A stretch of DNA of 64,000 nucleotides from Streptomyces pinistramenti. GTDB lineage: Bacteria; Actinomycetota; Actinomycetes; Streptomycetales; Streptomycetaceae. The first letter of the stretch is position 1. Every line of letters starts with the position of its first letter. Location of the stretch: assembly GCF_020564935.1 (NCBI RefSeq), contig NZ_JAJCXB010000027.1, forward strand, positions 23,501-87,500, read 5' to 3'. A model generated the notes under the pieces. The model ran no database searches. It saw nothing but the letters and a program-made list of their open reading frames with translations, and was not told the origin of the DNA. Shown in pieces: positions 51,546-59,947 of the stretch. A program made the position numbers and the translations under genes.

Positions 51546-52986
51546 TCAGGTACGCCTCCAGACCGTGCCGGCCGCCCTCGCGGCCGTGGCCCGACTCCTT
51601 GTAGCCGCCGAACGGCGACGTCGGGTCGAACTTGTTGAACGTGTTGGACCAGATGACGCCGGCCCGCAGCTTGCTCGCCATCCACAGCATCCGGGAGCCC
51701 TTCTCCGTCCAGATACCGGCGGAGAGGCCGTAGGGGGTGTTGTTGGCCTTGGCGACCGCCTCTTCCGGCGTGCGGAAGGTCAGCACGGACAGGACCGGGC
51801 CGAAGATCTCTTCGCGGGCGATGCGGTGCGCCTGGGTGACGCCGGTGAAGAGGGTCGGCGCGAACCAGTAGCCGGAGCCCGGGAGTGCGCAGTCCGGCGC
51901 CCAGCGCTCGGCGCCCTCGGCCTCGCCCGCCTCGACCAGCGCCGTGATCCGGGCCAGCTGCTCGGCGGAGTTGATGGCGCCGATGTCGGTGTTCTTGTCC
52001 AGCGGGTCGCCGACCCGCAGCGTCTGCATCCGGCGCTTGAGTGCGTCGAGGACCTCATCGGCGACCGATTCCTGGACCAGCAGCCGGGAGCCCGCGCAGC
52101 AGACGTGTCCCTGGTTGAAGAAGATGCCGTTGACGATGCCCTCGACGGCCTGGTCGACGGGGGCGTCGTCGAAGACGATGTTCGCCGCCTTGCCGCCCAG
52201 TTCGAGCGTCACCTTCTTGTCGGTGCCCGCGACCGTGCGGGCGATGGCCTTGCCGACCTCGGTGGAACCGGTGAAGGCGACCTTGGCGACGTCAGGGTGG
52301 GCCACCAGCGCGGCGCCCGTGGAGCCGTCGCCCGTAAGGATGTTGACGACGCCCTTGGGCAGGCCCGCCTGGCGGCAGATGTCCGCGAAGAACAGCGCGG
52401 AGAGCGGGGTGGTCTCGGCGGGCTTGAGGACGACGGTGTTGCCCGTCGCCAGCGCCGGCGCGACCTTCCACGCGAGCATGAGGAGTGGGAAGTTCCAGGG
52501 GATGACCTGACCCGCGACGCCCAGCGGCCGGGGGTCGGGGCCGAAGCCGGCGTGGCCGAGCTTGTCGGCCCAGCCCGCGTAGTAGAAGAAGTGCGCGGCG
52601 ACCTGCGGGAGGTCCGCGTCGCGCGATTCGCGGATCGGCTTGCCGTTGTCCAGCGACTCCAGGACGGCCAGCTCGCGCGAGCGCTCCTGGATGATCCGGG
52701 CGATCCGGAAGAGGTACTTGGCCCGCTCGGCGCCCGGCAGCGCGGACCACTTCTCGAACGCCTTGCGGGCGGCCCGCACGGCGCGGTCGACGTCGTCGGC
52801 GCCTGCCTGGGCGACCTCGGAAAGGACTTCCTCGGACGACGGGGAGACGGTCTTGAAGACCTTGCCGTCGGCGCCCGGCGCGAACTCGCCGTCGATGAAC
52901 AGGCCGTAGGACGGCGCGATGTCGACGACCGAGCGGGACTCGGGGGCGGGTGCGTAATCGAAGGTCATGGATCCATCGAAGGTCAT
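51538..52986 (-). CDS. Aldehyde dehydrogenase
   Basis: 482 residues. Complete NAD(P)-dependent ALDH: VIPWNFPLLMLAWKVAPALATGNTVVLKPAE, FTGSTEVGKAIAR, VTLELGGKAANIVFDDA (catalytic Glu), FFNQGHVCCAGSR (catalytic Cys pair), REEIFGPVLSVLTF and PFGGYKESGHGREGG. It starts 7 bases after the deoC stop. In context it could oxidise acetaldehyde released by deoxyribose-phosphate aldolase to acetate. The DNA start carries a duplicated 12-mer, so ATG 52986 or 52968 could both initiate; TGAGG precedes the first. Confidence 0.93.
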   Translation of the reverse strand: MTFDGSMTFDYAPAPESRSVVDIAPSYGLFIDGEFAPGADGKVFKTVSPSSEEVLSEVAQAGADDVDRAVRAARKAFEKWSALPGAERAKYLFRIARIIQERSRELAVLESLDNGKPIRESRDADLPQVAAHFFYYAGWADKLGHAGFGPDPRPLGVAGQVIPWNFPLLMLAWKVAPALATGNTVVLKPAETTPLSALFFADICRQAGLPKGVVNILTGDGSTGAALVAHPDVAKVAFTGSTEVGKAIARTVAGTDKKVTLELGGKAANIVFDDAPVDQAVEGIVNGIFFNQGHVCCAGSRLLVQESVADEVLDALKRRMQTLRVGDPLDKNTDIGAINSAEQLARITALVEAGEAEGAERWAPDCALPGSGYWFAPTLFTGVTQAHRIAREEIFGPVLSVLTFRTPEEAVAKANNTPYGLSAGIWTEKGSRMLWMASKLRAGVIWSNTFNKFDPTSPFGGYKESGHGREGGRHGLEAYLNV

Positions 52987-52993
52987 GGGTGCC

Positions 52994-53995
52994 TCAGTCC
53001 ACCGTGACGTAGTCGGGGCCGGAGTACCGGCCGGTGCTGAGCTTCTGGCGCTGCATCAGCAGGTCGTTGAGCAGGCTGGAGGCGCCGAAGCGGAACCAGT
53101 CGGCGGTCAGCCAGCGCGCGCCCAGCGTTTCGTTGACCATGACCAGGTACTTGATCGCGTCCTTGGTCGTACGGATGCCTCCGGCCGGCTTCACGCCGAC
53201 CTGGACGCCGGTGGCCGCGTGGAAGTCGCGGACCGCCTCCAGCATCAGGAGGGTGACCGGAGGTGTGGCGTTGACGGCGACCTTGCCGGTCGACGTCTTG
53301 ATGAAGTCGGCGCCCGCGAGCATCGCGAGCCAGGAGACCCGGCGGACGTTGTCGTACGTCTGGAGTTCGCCGGTCTCGAAGATGACCTTGAGGTGCGCGG
53401 CACTGCCGTCGGGGCGTGCGCACGCCTCCTTGACGGCCTTGATCTCCTCGAAGACCGCGAGGTAGCGGCCGGAGAGGAAGGCGCCGCGGTCGATGACCAT
53501 GTCGATCTCGTCGGCGCCCGCCGCGACCGCGTCACGGGTGTCGGCGAGCTTCACCGGCAGTGCGACCCGCCCCGCGGGGAACGCGGTGGCGACCGACGCG
53601 ACGTGGATGCCGCTGTCGCCCAGCGCCTCCTTGGCCGTCGCGACCATGTCGGGGTAGACGCAGATCGCCGCGACCTTCGGGGCGGTGCGGTCGGTGGGGT
53701 CCGGGTTGATGCCCTTGGCGCACAGCGCCCGCACCTTGCCGGGGGTGTCGGCTCCTTCGAGCGTCGTCAGGTCGATCATCGAGACGGCGAGGTCGATGGC
53801 GTACGCCTTCGCCGTGGTCTTGATCGAGCGGGTACCGAGGGTCGCGGCGCGGGCTTCGAGGCCGACCGCGTCGACACCGGGGAGGCCGTGGAGGAAGCGG
53901 CGCAGCGCGCCGTCGTCGGCGGTCACGTCCGCCATCGACGCCAGACGCCCCGCGGCTTCCTTGCCGTATGCGGGAACAGTGATGGGCATGGTCAC
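52994..53995 (-). CDS. deoC: Deoxyribose-phosphate aldolase
   Basis: 333 residues. Class I aldolase with KTSTGKVAVNATPPVTLLMLEAVRDF (Schiff-base Lys region), VGVKPAGGIRTTKDAIKYLV (second Lys), EIDMVIDRGAFLSG and LKVIFETGEL. It splits deoxyribose-5-phosphate into glyceraldehyde-3-phosphate and acetaldehyde. About 60-80 residues longer than E. coli DeoC, as in other actinobacterial versions. GTG 53995 is chosen because TATGCT lies 6 bases upstream; ATG 53989 is two codons further on. The operator at 54008 abuts the promoter. Confidence 0.95.
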   Translation of the reverse strand: MTMPITVPAYGKEAAGRLASMADVTADDGALRRFLHGLPGVDAVGLEARAATLGTRSIKTTAKAYAIDLAVSMIDLTTLEGADTPGKVRALCAKGINPDPTDRTAPKVAAICVYPDMVATAKEALGDSGIHVASVATAFPAGRVALPVKLADTRDAVAAGADEIDMVIDRGAFLSGRYLAVFEEIKAVKEACARPDGSAAHLKVIFETGELQTYDNVRRVSWLAMLAGADFIKTSTGKVAVNATPPVTLLMLEAVRDFHAATGVQVGVKPAGGIRTTKDAIKYLVMVNETLGARWLTADWFRFGASSLLNDLLMQRQKLSTGRYSGPDYVTVD

Positions 53996-54001
53996 GAGGG
54001 G

Positions 54002-54021
54002 AGCATATCTACGCGCGTAGC
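54002..54021 (-). promoter_or_regulatory. deoC promoter and nucleoside-regulon operator
   Basis: On the minus strand GCTACGCGCGTAGA (54021-54008) runs directly into TATGCT (54007-54002), whose end is 6 bases from GTG 53995. The operator abuts the -10 box, so a repressor would occlude it. Confidence 0.72.
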
Positions 54022-54180
54022 GCCCTGTCATCCCCCGCGGTGGGCCGAATCCGGTCCCCGCGCGGGCGGGCGGCGGGGCCGGGACACCCTCCCGTACGGG
54101 GGCGCCGGGCGCCGCCGCGGTGCCCGAATGATGCCGTAACGCAATGTCCGGCATCCGGACGGTCAGGCAGAATCGGCAGC

Positions 54181-54801
54181 ATGACGAGCCCGGAATCCTC
54201 CACCACGCCGCAGCAGAAATACGCCGAGCGCACCTACCGCTCACCGGCGGCCCTCGTCGGCGGCGTGCTGCTGCTCCTGCTCGGACTCTGGCTCGGCGGC
54301 GACGCGCTGCTGCGCGGCGTCGCGCACACCAAGCTGACGGCGGCCTTCGCCCTGCTGCTCGGCGTGCCGCTGGTGGCCGCCTACACGCTGCGGCCGCTGG
54401 TGAAGGCGGGCGATGACCGGCTGCTGGTGCGCAACCCGTTCCGGACGATCACGCTGCCCTGGGGCGCGGTGGAGGACCTGCGGGCATCGTTCACCAGCGA
54501 GGTGTTCACGGCCGACGGCAAGTACCAGCTGTGGGCGGTGCCGGTCTCACTGCGGCAGCGCAAGAAGGTCGGCAAGCAGGCCGCCCGCGGCGCCGCACCC
54601 CGCCGCTTCGGACCGCGCGTCGACGCCGGTCCTGTGCCGCGCGCGATGGCCGACCAGACGATGGACGAACTCCGCGAGATCAAGGAACGCGCCGCGCACC
54701 GCGAGAGCGCCAAGGGCGCGCCGGTGGTGCGGTGGGCCTACGGGTTCATCGGTCCGTGTGTGGTGGGCGCGGTGGGGCTGATCGTGATGCTGGCGGTGTA
54801 G
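54181..54801 (+). CDS. PH-domain membrane protein
   Basis: 206 residues: polar N-terminus, two helices at about 20-65 (ALVGGVLLLLLGLWLGGDALL and LTAAFALLLGVPLVAAYTL), a bacterial PH-like beta domain (DDRLLVRNPFRTITLPWGAVEDLRASFTSEVF...YQLWAVPVSLRQRKK), and a final helix (FIGPCVVGAVGLIVMLAV). CAGAAT (54168-54173) lies 7 bases before ATG 54181 and there is no ribosome site, suggesting leaderless expression. Function unknown; divergent from deoC. Confidence 0.8.
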   Translation: MTSPESSTTPQQKYAERTYRSPAALVGGVLLLLLGLWLGGDALLRGVAHTKLTAAFALLLGVPLVAAYTLRPLVKAGDDRLLVRNPFRTITLPWGAVEDLRASFTSEVFTADGKYQLWAVPVSLRQRKKVGKQAARGAAPRRFGPRVDAGPVPRAMADQTMDELREIKERAAHRESAKGAPVVRWAYGFIGPCVVGAVGLIVMLAV

Positions 54802-54885
54802 GGGCGGTGGGGGCGGGCGTCCCATACCGCGGCGCGGATTCCCTACGGGGTTGCCCTACGGGGCCGGCCGTCCCGAGGCGAAGAG

Positions 54886-54913
54886 AAGCGGGCCCCGTCG
54901 ACGGGGCCCGCTT
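54886..54913. terminator. Bidirectional terminator
   Basis: AAGCGGGCCCCGT and its complement, 13-bp arms with a two-base centre, between the convergent PH-domain and phosphomutase genes. Confidence 0.8.
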
Positions 54914-54976
54914 GTCGTTCTGTGGTGGCTGACCTGTGGTGGCCGACGTCCTGTGACCGCCGGCCGCCGGGTGCCG

Positions 54977-56659
54977 TCAGATGCCGGCTGCCGCCGACAG
55001 GTCGGCCTTGACGGCCGTCAGTGCCGCCGCGGCCTGCTTCCTGGCCTCCGGGAGGGCGGCAGCCGAGGCGACCTGGACCACGATCTCCAGGTAGCACTTG
55101 ATCTTCGGCTCGGTGCCGCTCGGGCGGACCACCACCCGGCCCGCCTCCACGCCGGACTCCGCCGAGCCGGCCAGGTGATACCGCAGCCCGTCGGTCGGCG
55201 GCAGCACGTCGGTGCCCTGCGACAGGTCCTCGGCGCTGCGCACGGACAGGCCGGCCAGCGATGCGGGCGGCGCCTCGCGCAGCCGGCGCATGGCGTCGGC
55301 GATCAGCGACAGGTCCTCGACCCGCACCGACAGCTGGTCGGTCGCGTGCAGGCCGTACTCCACCGCGAGGTCGTCCAGCAGATCCGTCAGGGTGCGGCCC
55401 GACTGCTTCAGTTCGGCGGCCAGTTCGGTGATCAGCAGCGCGGCGGTGATGCCGTCCTTGTCCCGTACGCCCTCCGGGTCGACGCAGTAGCCCAGCGCCT
55501 CCTCGAATGCATAGCGCAGGCCGTCCACCCGGGCCAGCCACTTGAAGCCGGTCAGGGTTTCCTCGTAGGGGAGCGAGGAGGCGGCTGCGATCCGGGACAG
55601 CAGCGACGACGACACGATGGTGGTGGCGAAGGTGCCGGAGGCCCGCTTGCTGACGAGGTGCGCGGCGAGCAGCGCGCCGACCTCGTCGCCGCGCAGCATC
55701 CGCCAGCCGTCGTCGGTGCCGGGTGCCGGTACGGCGACGGCGCAGCGGTCCGCGTCGGGGTCGTTGGCGACGACGATGTCGACACTCCCGGGGCCGGCCG
55801 CGCGGGCGGTGGCGAACGCGAGGTCCATCGCGCCGGGCTCCTCCGGGTTGGGGAAGGCCACGGTCGGGAACTCCGGGTCGGGATCGGCCTGTTCGGCGAC
55901 GACCTTCGGGGCCGGGAAACCGGCGCGGGCGAAGGCGGCCAGCAGGGTGTCCCGGCCGACGCCGTGCATCGGCGTGTAGACGATCCGGGTGTCCCGCGGC
56001 GAGCCCGGGGTCAGCACCGCGTCCGTACGCGCCAGGTACGCCGCCAGGACGTCCTCGCCGAGCGTCTCCCAGCCGGCCTCGGGGCGCGGCACGTCGGTCA
56101 GTGAGCGCACCGCTGCGATCTCGGCGGCGATCTCGCCGTCGGCGGGCGGCACGATCTGCGAGCCGTCGCCGAGATAGACCTTGTAGCCGTTGTCGCGCGG
56201 CGGGTTGTGGCTTGCGGTGACCTCGACGCCGGCCACCGCACCCAGGTGCCTGATCGCGAACGCGAGCACGGGCGTGGGCAGCGGACGGGGCAGTACCGCG
56301 GCGCGCAGCCCGGCGCCGACCATCACGGCGGCCGTGTCGCGCGCGAAGTCGGCGCTCTTGTGGCGCGCGTCGTAGCCGACGACGACGAGGCCCGCGCCGT
56401 CGCCCTTGGCCTTCAGGTACGCGGCGAGCCCGGCCGCCGCGCGGATGACCACCGCGCGGTTCATCCGCATCGGCCCCGCGCCCAGCTCACCGCGCAGCCC
56501 TGCGGTGCCGAACTGGAGGGTGCCGGCGAAGCGGGCGGCCAGCTCGGTGTGGTCGCCCGCGTCGATCAGCCGGGACAGCTCGTCCCGGGTCTCCGGGTCG
56601 GGGTCCTCGGCCAGCCATGCCTGGGCGCGACGGGTCAGCTCCGCGGGATCGGTAGCCAC
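54977..56659 (-). CDS. Phosphohexomutase (phosphoglucomutase / phosphomannomutase / phosphopentomutase type)
   Basis: 560 residues. Alpha-D-phosphohexomutase family: FGTAGLRGELGAGPMRMN near 50, the phosphoserine loop GVEVTASHNPPRDNGYKVY, metal site VANDPDADRCAVA, sugar loop GFKWLARVDG/EEALGYCV, and phosphate loop RPSGTEPKIKCYL. GTG 56659 follows AGGAG by 6 bases. It lies 131 bases downstream of purine nucleoside phosphorylase on the same strand. Here it could interconvert (deoxy)ribose-1- and 5-phosphate, linking the phosphorylases to DeoC, although a hexose substrate is also likely. Confidence 0.92.
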   Translation of the reverse strand: MATDPAELTRRAQAWLAEDPDPETRDELSRLIDAGDHTELAARFAGTLQFGTAGLRGELGAGPMRMNRAVVIRAAAGLAAYLKAKGDGAGLVVVGYDARHKSADFARDTAAVMVGAGLRAAVLPRPLPTPVLAFAIRHLGAVAGVEVTASHNPPRDNGYKVYLGDGSQIVPPADGEIAAEIAAVRSLTDVPRPEAGWETLGEDVLAAYLARTDAVLTPGSPRDTRIVYTPMHGVGRDTLLAAFARAGFPAPKVVAEQADPDPEFPTVAFPNPEEPGAMDLAFATARAAGPGSVDIVVANDPDADRCAVAVPAPGTDDGWRMLRGDEVGALLAAHLVSKRASGTFATTIVSSSLLSRIAAASSLPYEETLTGFKWLARVDGLRYAFEEALGYCVDPEGVRDKDGITAALLITELAAELKQSGRTLTDLLDDLAVEYGLHATDQLSVRVEDLSLIADAMRRLREAPPASLAGLSVRSAEDLSQGTDVLPPTDGLRYHLAGSAESGVEAGRVVVRPSGTEPKIKCYLEIVVQVASAAALPEARKQAAAALTAVKADLSAAAGI

Positions 56660-56790
56660 GTGATGCTCCTGACGGTGGATGCGGGTGGGGCGCTGGGGGC
56701 GTCCGTGAAGTCCTGTCGTCCGCCCGGGGGCGGGGCGGACGCGGGCGCGCACCCCCGGCGCCGCCCGCCGCCCGCCGTGCGGCCCGTGGC

Positions 56791-57612
56791 TCAGAGCTTG
56801 CCGAGCACCTGGGCGAGCAGGCTGCCCATCCGGGTCGCGGAGTCGCGGCCGGCCTGGAGCACCTCTTCGTGGTTGAGCGGCTCGCCGGTCATGCCCGCGG
56901 CGAGGTTCGTGACCAGGGAAAGGCCCAGCACCTCGGCGCCGGCCTCGCGCGCGGCGATGGCTTCGAGCACCGTGGACATGCCGACCAGATCGCCGCCCAG
57001 GGTGCGGATCATCTTGATCTCGGCGGGGGTTTCGTAGTGCGGGCCGGGGAGCTGGACGTAGACGCCCTCCTCCAGGCTCGCGTCGACCTCCTTGCACAGC
57101 GCGCGCAGCCGCGGCGAGTACAGGTCCGTCAGGTCGACGAAGTGCGCGCCGGCGATCGGGGAGGTGGCGGTGAGGTTGATGTGGTCGCTGATGAGCACCG
57201 GCTGGCCGGGGCGCATGCCCTCACGCAGGCCGCCGCACCCGTTGGTGAGCACGACGGTCTTGCAGCCGGCGGCGACGGCGGTCCGTACGCCGTGCGCGAC
57301 GGCGGCGACACCGCGGCCCTCGTAGTAGTGGGTACGGCCCAGGAAGACCAGCGCGCGCTTCTCGCCGATCCGGTACGAGCGGATCTTGCCGCCGTGGCCT
57401 TCGACGGCCGGGGGCGGGAAGCCGGGCAGCTCGGTGACCGGGAACTCGTGCTCGGGCGCGCCCAGGGCCTCGGCGGCGGGGGCCCAGCCGGAGCCCATGA
57501 CGAGGGCGACGTCGTGGGTCTCCGCGCCGGTGAGGTCGCGCAGGCGGGCGGCGGCGTCGGCGGCGGCGCCCTGCGGGTCGCGGGCGATGTCCGAAGTAAC
57601 AGATGCGTTCAC
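56791..57612 (-). CDS. Purine nucleoside phosphorylase, trimeric type
   Basis: 273 residues. PNP signatures: VMGSGWAP, FLGRTHYYEGRG, VVLTNGCGG, QLPGPHYETPAEIKMIRTLGGDLVGMSTVLEAIAAREAG, and LVTNLAAGMTGEPLNHEEVL (Asn that favours 6-oxopurines). It cleaves inosine and guanosine to base plus ribose-1-phosphate, after adenosine deaminase. GTG 57612 has TACCCT 7 bases upstream, so likely leaderless, with the operator 25 bases before the start. The phosphohexomutase gene follows. Confidence 0.95.
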   Translation of the reverse strand: MNASVTSDIARDPQGAAADAAARLRDLTGAETHDVALVMGSGWAPAAEALGAPEHEFPVTELPGFPPPAVEGHGGKIRSYRIGEKRALVFLGRTHYYEGRGVAAVAHGVRTAVAAGCKTVVLTNGCGGLREGMRPGQPVLISDHINLTATSPIAGAHFVDLTDLYSPRLRALCKEVDASLEEGVYVQLPGPHYETPAEIKMIRTLGGDLVGMSTVLEAIAAREAGAEVLGLSLVTNLAAGMTGEPLNHEEVLQAGRDSATRMGSLLAQVLGKL

Positions 57613-57636
57613 GCGGACGAGGGTAGCGGGAAATCT

Positions 57637-57650
57637 CCTACGCGCGTAGA
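57637..57650. promoter_or_regulatory. Nucleoside-regulon operator, pnp site
   Basis: TCTACGCGCGTAGG on the minus strand, with a perfect CTACGCGCGTAG core, in the -35 region of the leaderless pnp promoter (TACCCT-N7-GTG). Confidence 0.7.
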
Positions 57651-57797
57651 TGGTGCTGGATACGGGGTGGGAATGGCGCGTTTGCGGGTTCCGACCAGGG
57701 AGGCGGTGGGCCGTGGCCCCGCCCCCGCACCTCGCCCTTCGGGCCTCGGCCTCCGGCGGGCCGGGACGAGGTGGCTGGTGCAGCGGTGGGACGGGGC

Positions 57798-58235
57798 TCA
57801 GCAAGGGCGTTTGCGGAGTTCCATGACGTAGTCGTGGGGGGCGCCTGCGGATTCGGCGGCGTCGGCGATTTCGCCCAGGTAGCGGGCCGAGGGGAGGCCG
57901 CCTTCGTAGCCGTTGAGTACGTAGATCCAGGCGGCTTCGTCGCCGTCGAGGGTGTGTACGCGGACCCGCATCCGGCGGTAGATGTCCAGGCCCACGCCTT
58001 CCCAGCGGTCCATGGAGTCCTCGTCCATCGGCGCGATGTCGTAGAGCGCCACGAAGAGCTGGGAGCGGGGGGCCTCGACGATGGTCGCCAGCGCGCCTTC
58101 CCAGCCCATCTGTTCGCCGCCGAAAGTGAGCCGCCAGCCGTTGAGCCAGCCGGTGCCGCGCAGCGGCGAGTGCGGTGCGCGGCGGGACATCAGCCGCGCG
58201 TCGAGGTTGCCGGCGTACGCGGCGTAGAGCGACAT
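57798..58235 (-). CDS. Gamma-glutamylcyclotransferase-like protein
   Basis: 145 residues: AAYAGNLDARLMSRRAPHSPLRGTGWLNGWRLTFGG is the fold's opening with the Y-G-x-L-like glycine loop (AGNLD). It continues with ATIVEAPRSQLFVALYDIAPMDEDSMDRWEGVGLDIYRRM, including the catalytic-type Glu region. These proteins may cyclise gamma-glutamyl amines; most bacterial members are uncharacterised. It is divergent from the flavoprotein reductase and lies upstream of pnp on the same strand. Confidence 0.75.
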   Translation of the reverse strand: MSLYAAYAGNLDARLMSRRAPHSPLRGTGWLNGWRLTFGGEQMGWEGALATIVEAPRSQLFVALYDIAPMDEDSMDRWEGVGLDIYRRMRVRVHTLDGDEAAWIYVLNGYEGGLPSARYLGEIADAAESAGAPHDYVMELRKRPC

Positions 58236-58355
58236 GGTCCCGAGGGTACGGGAGCGGAGGGTCCGGCTCGTGGTAACGGGGGTTCGTACCGGGGTATGTG
58301 CCGCGCCCGGCCCCCCGCCGGGAAGCGCGCGGTGGCGTGCGGGACAATGGAGTAT
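58236..58355. promoter_or_regulatory. Divergent promoter region of GGCT-like and flavoprotein genes
   Basis: GACAAT (58343-58348) lies 7 bases before GTG 58356, consistent with a leaderless message for the reductase. No shared operator was recognised. Confidence 0.4.
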
Positions 58356-59792
58356 GTGACTCGGATCGTGATCATCGGTGGCGGACCCGGCGGATACGAG
58401 GCGGCCCTGGTGGGCGCCTCTCTCGGCGCGGAGGTGACCGTCGTCGACTGCGACGGTCTGGGCGGGGCGTCGGTGCTGACCGACTGCGTTCCGTCGAAGA
58501 CTCTTATCGCGACGGCCGAGGTGATGACGACCTTCGATTCGTCGTACGAGGAACTCGGCATCATCGTCGAGGACGGCACGCCGGATCCCGAGCGGCCCGC
58601 ACGGGTGGTCGGCGTCGATCTCGGCAAGGTGAACCGACGGGTCAAGCGGCTGGCACTGGCGCAGTCGCACGACATCACGGCTTCGGTGACGCGGGCCGGC
58701 GGCCGGGTGATGCGGGGGCGCGGCCGGCTGGAGCCCGGTCAGTCGCCGGACGGTTCGCGGCGGGTCACGGTCACCGCGGCCGACGGCTCCGAGGAGACGC
58801 TGACCGCGGACGCGGTGCTGATCGCCACCGGCGCGCACCCCCGCGAGATCCCGGACGCGCTGCCGGACGGCGAGCGGATCCTGACCTGGACGCAGGTCTA
58901 CGACCTGGACGAGCTGCCCGACGAGCTGATCGTGGTCGGCTCCGGTGTCACCGGCGCCGAGTTCGCCGGTGCCTACCAGGCGCTCGGCTCGCGGGTCACC
59001 CTCGTCTCCTCGCGTGACCGGGTGCTGCCGGGCGAGGACCCGGACGCCGCCGCCGTCCTGGAGGACGTCTTCCGGCGCCGCGGGATGAACGTCATGGCCC
59101 GCTCGCGCGCCGCCGCGGTCAAGCGGGTCGGCGACCGCGTCGAGGTGACGCTGGCCGACGGCCGGACGATTTCCGGATCGCACTGCCTGGTCGCCGTCGG
59201 CTCCATCCCCAACACCGAGGGCATCGGCCTGGAAGAGGCCGGCGTCCAGCTCAAGGAGTCCGGCCACATCTGGACCGACAAGGTCTCCCGCACCACCGCT
59301 CCCGGCGTGTACGCGGCGGGCGACTGCACGGGCGTCTTCGCGCTGGCCTCCGTCGCCGCGATGCAGGGCCGGATCGGGATGTACCACTTCCTGGGCGACG
59401 CGGTCACGCCGCTGAACCTCAAGACGGTCTCGGCGAACGTCTTCACCGACCCCGAGATCGCCACCGTCGGCTACTCCCAGGCCGACGTCGACAACGGCAA
59501 GATCGACGCCCGGGTCGTGAAGCTGCCGCTGCTGCGCAACCCGCGCGCCAAGATGCAGGGCATCCGCGACGGGTTCGTGAAGCTGTTCTGCCGTCCCGGC
59601 ACCGGCATCGTCGTCGGCGGTGTGGTGGTCTCGCCGCGGGCCAGCGAGCTGATTCACCCGATCTCGATCGCGGTCGACAACAACCTGACCGTCGAGCAGA
59701 TCGCGAGTGCGTTCACCGTGTACCCGTCGCTGTCCGGCTCGATCGCCGAGGTCGCCCGCCAGCTGCACACACGTAAGACGGCGAGCGAGTAG
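58356..59792 (+). CDS. Single-cysteine NAD(P)H flavoprotein reductase (LpdA-like)
   Basis: 478 residues of the pyridine nucleotide-disulfide reductase family. FAD motif IVIIGGGPGGYEAAL at 4-18, NAD motif LIVVGSGVTGAEFAGAYQ, and VYAAGDCTGVFALASVAAMQGRIGMYH. The redox centre normally has CxxxxC; here Ser39 replaces the first Cys (GGASVLTDC44VPSK). The C-terminal His-Pro of true lipoamide dehydrogenases is Tyr-Pro (FTVYPSLSGSI). This combination resembles mycobacterial LpdA, an NAD(P)H quinone reductase rather than a disulfide reductase. GTG 58356 is chosen by its -10 spacing; ATG 58347 adds three residues. Confidence 0.88.
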   Translation: MTRIVIIGGGPGGYEAALVGASLGAEVTVVDCDGLGGASVLTDCVPSKTLIATAEVMTTFDSSYEELGIIVEDGTPDPERPARVVGVDLGKVNRRVKRLALAQSHDITASVTRAGGRVMRGRGRLEPGQSPDGSRRVTVTAADGSEETLTADAVLIATGAHPREIPDALPDGERILTWTQVYDLDELPDELIVVGSGVTGAEFAGAYQALGSRVTLVSSRDRVLPGEDPDAAAVLEDVFRRRGMNVMARSRAAAVKRVGDRVEVTLADGRTISGSHCLVAVGSIPNTEGIGLEEAGVQLKESGHIWTDKVSRTTAPGVYAAGDCTGVFALASVAAMQGRIGMYHFLGDAVTPLNLKTVSANVFTDPEIATVGYSQADVDNGKIDARVVKLPLLRNPRAKMQGIRDGFVKLFCRPGTGIVVGGVVVSPRASELIHPISIAVDNNLTVEQIASAFTVYPSLSGSIAEVARQLHTRKTASE

Positions 59793-59934
59793 GAGCGGGC
59801 GGCTGAGCGGCTCGCACGTGCCGGGTGACGGGTGTCGGTTCCGCATAAGCTCGGCCCATACCACTTTGTCGTTCGCGGCGTGAACAATTTCCGTTAATTG
59901 GTGCAACCTGCTGAAAACAGACGGTCGTTGGCAT

Positions 59935-59940
59935 TACTGT
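59935..59940 (+). promoter_or_regulatory. -10 box of the DeoR gene
   Basis: TACTGT lies 7 bases before GTG 59948 in an AT-richer stretch, the same leaderless spacing as elsewhere in the window. Confidence 0.4.
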
Positions 59941-59947
59941 CAGTTTC

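Noticed and set aside
57798..59906. Minus-strand open frame of about 700 codons
   Set aside because: Only its last ~145 codons (from ATG 58235) are a real gene; the rest is antisense to the flavoprotein reductase.
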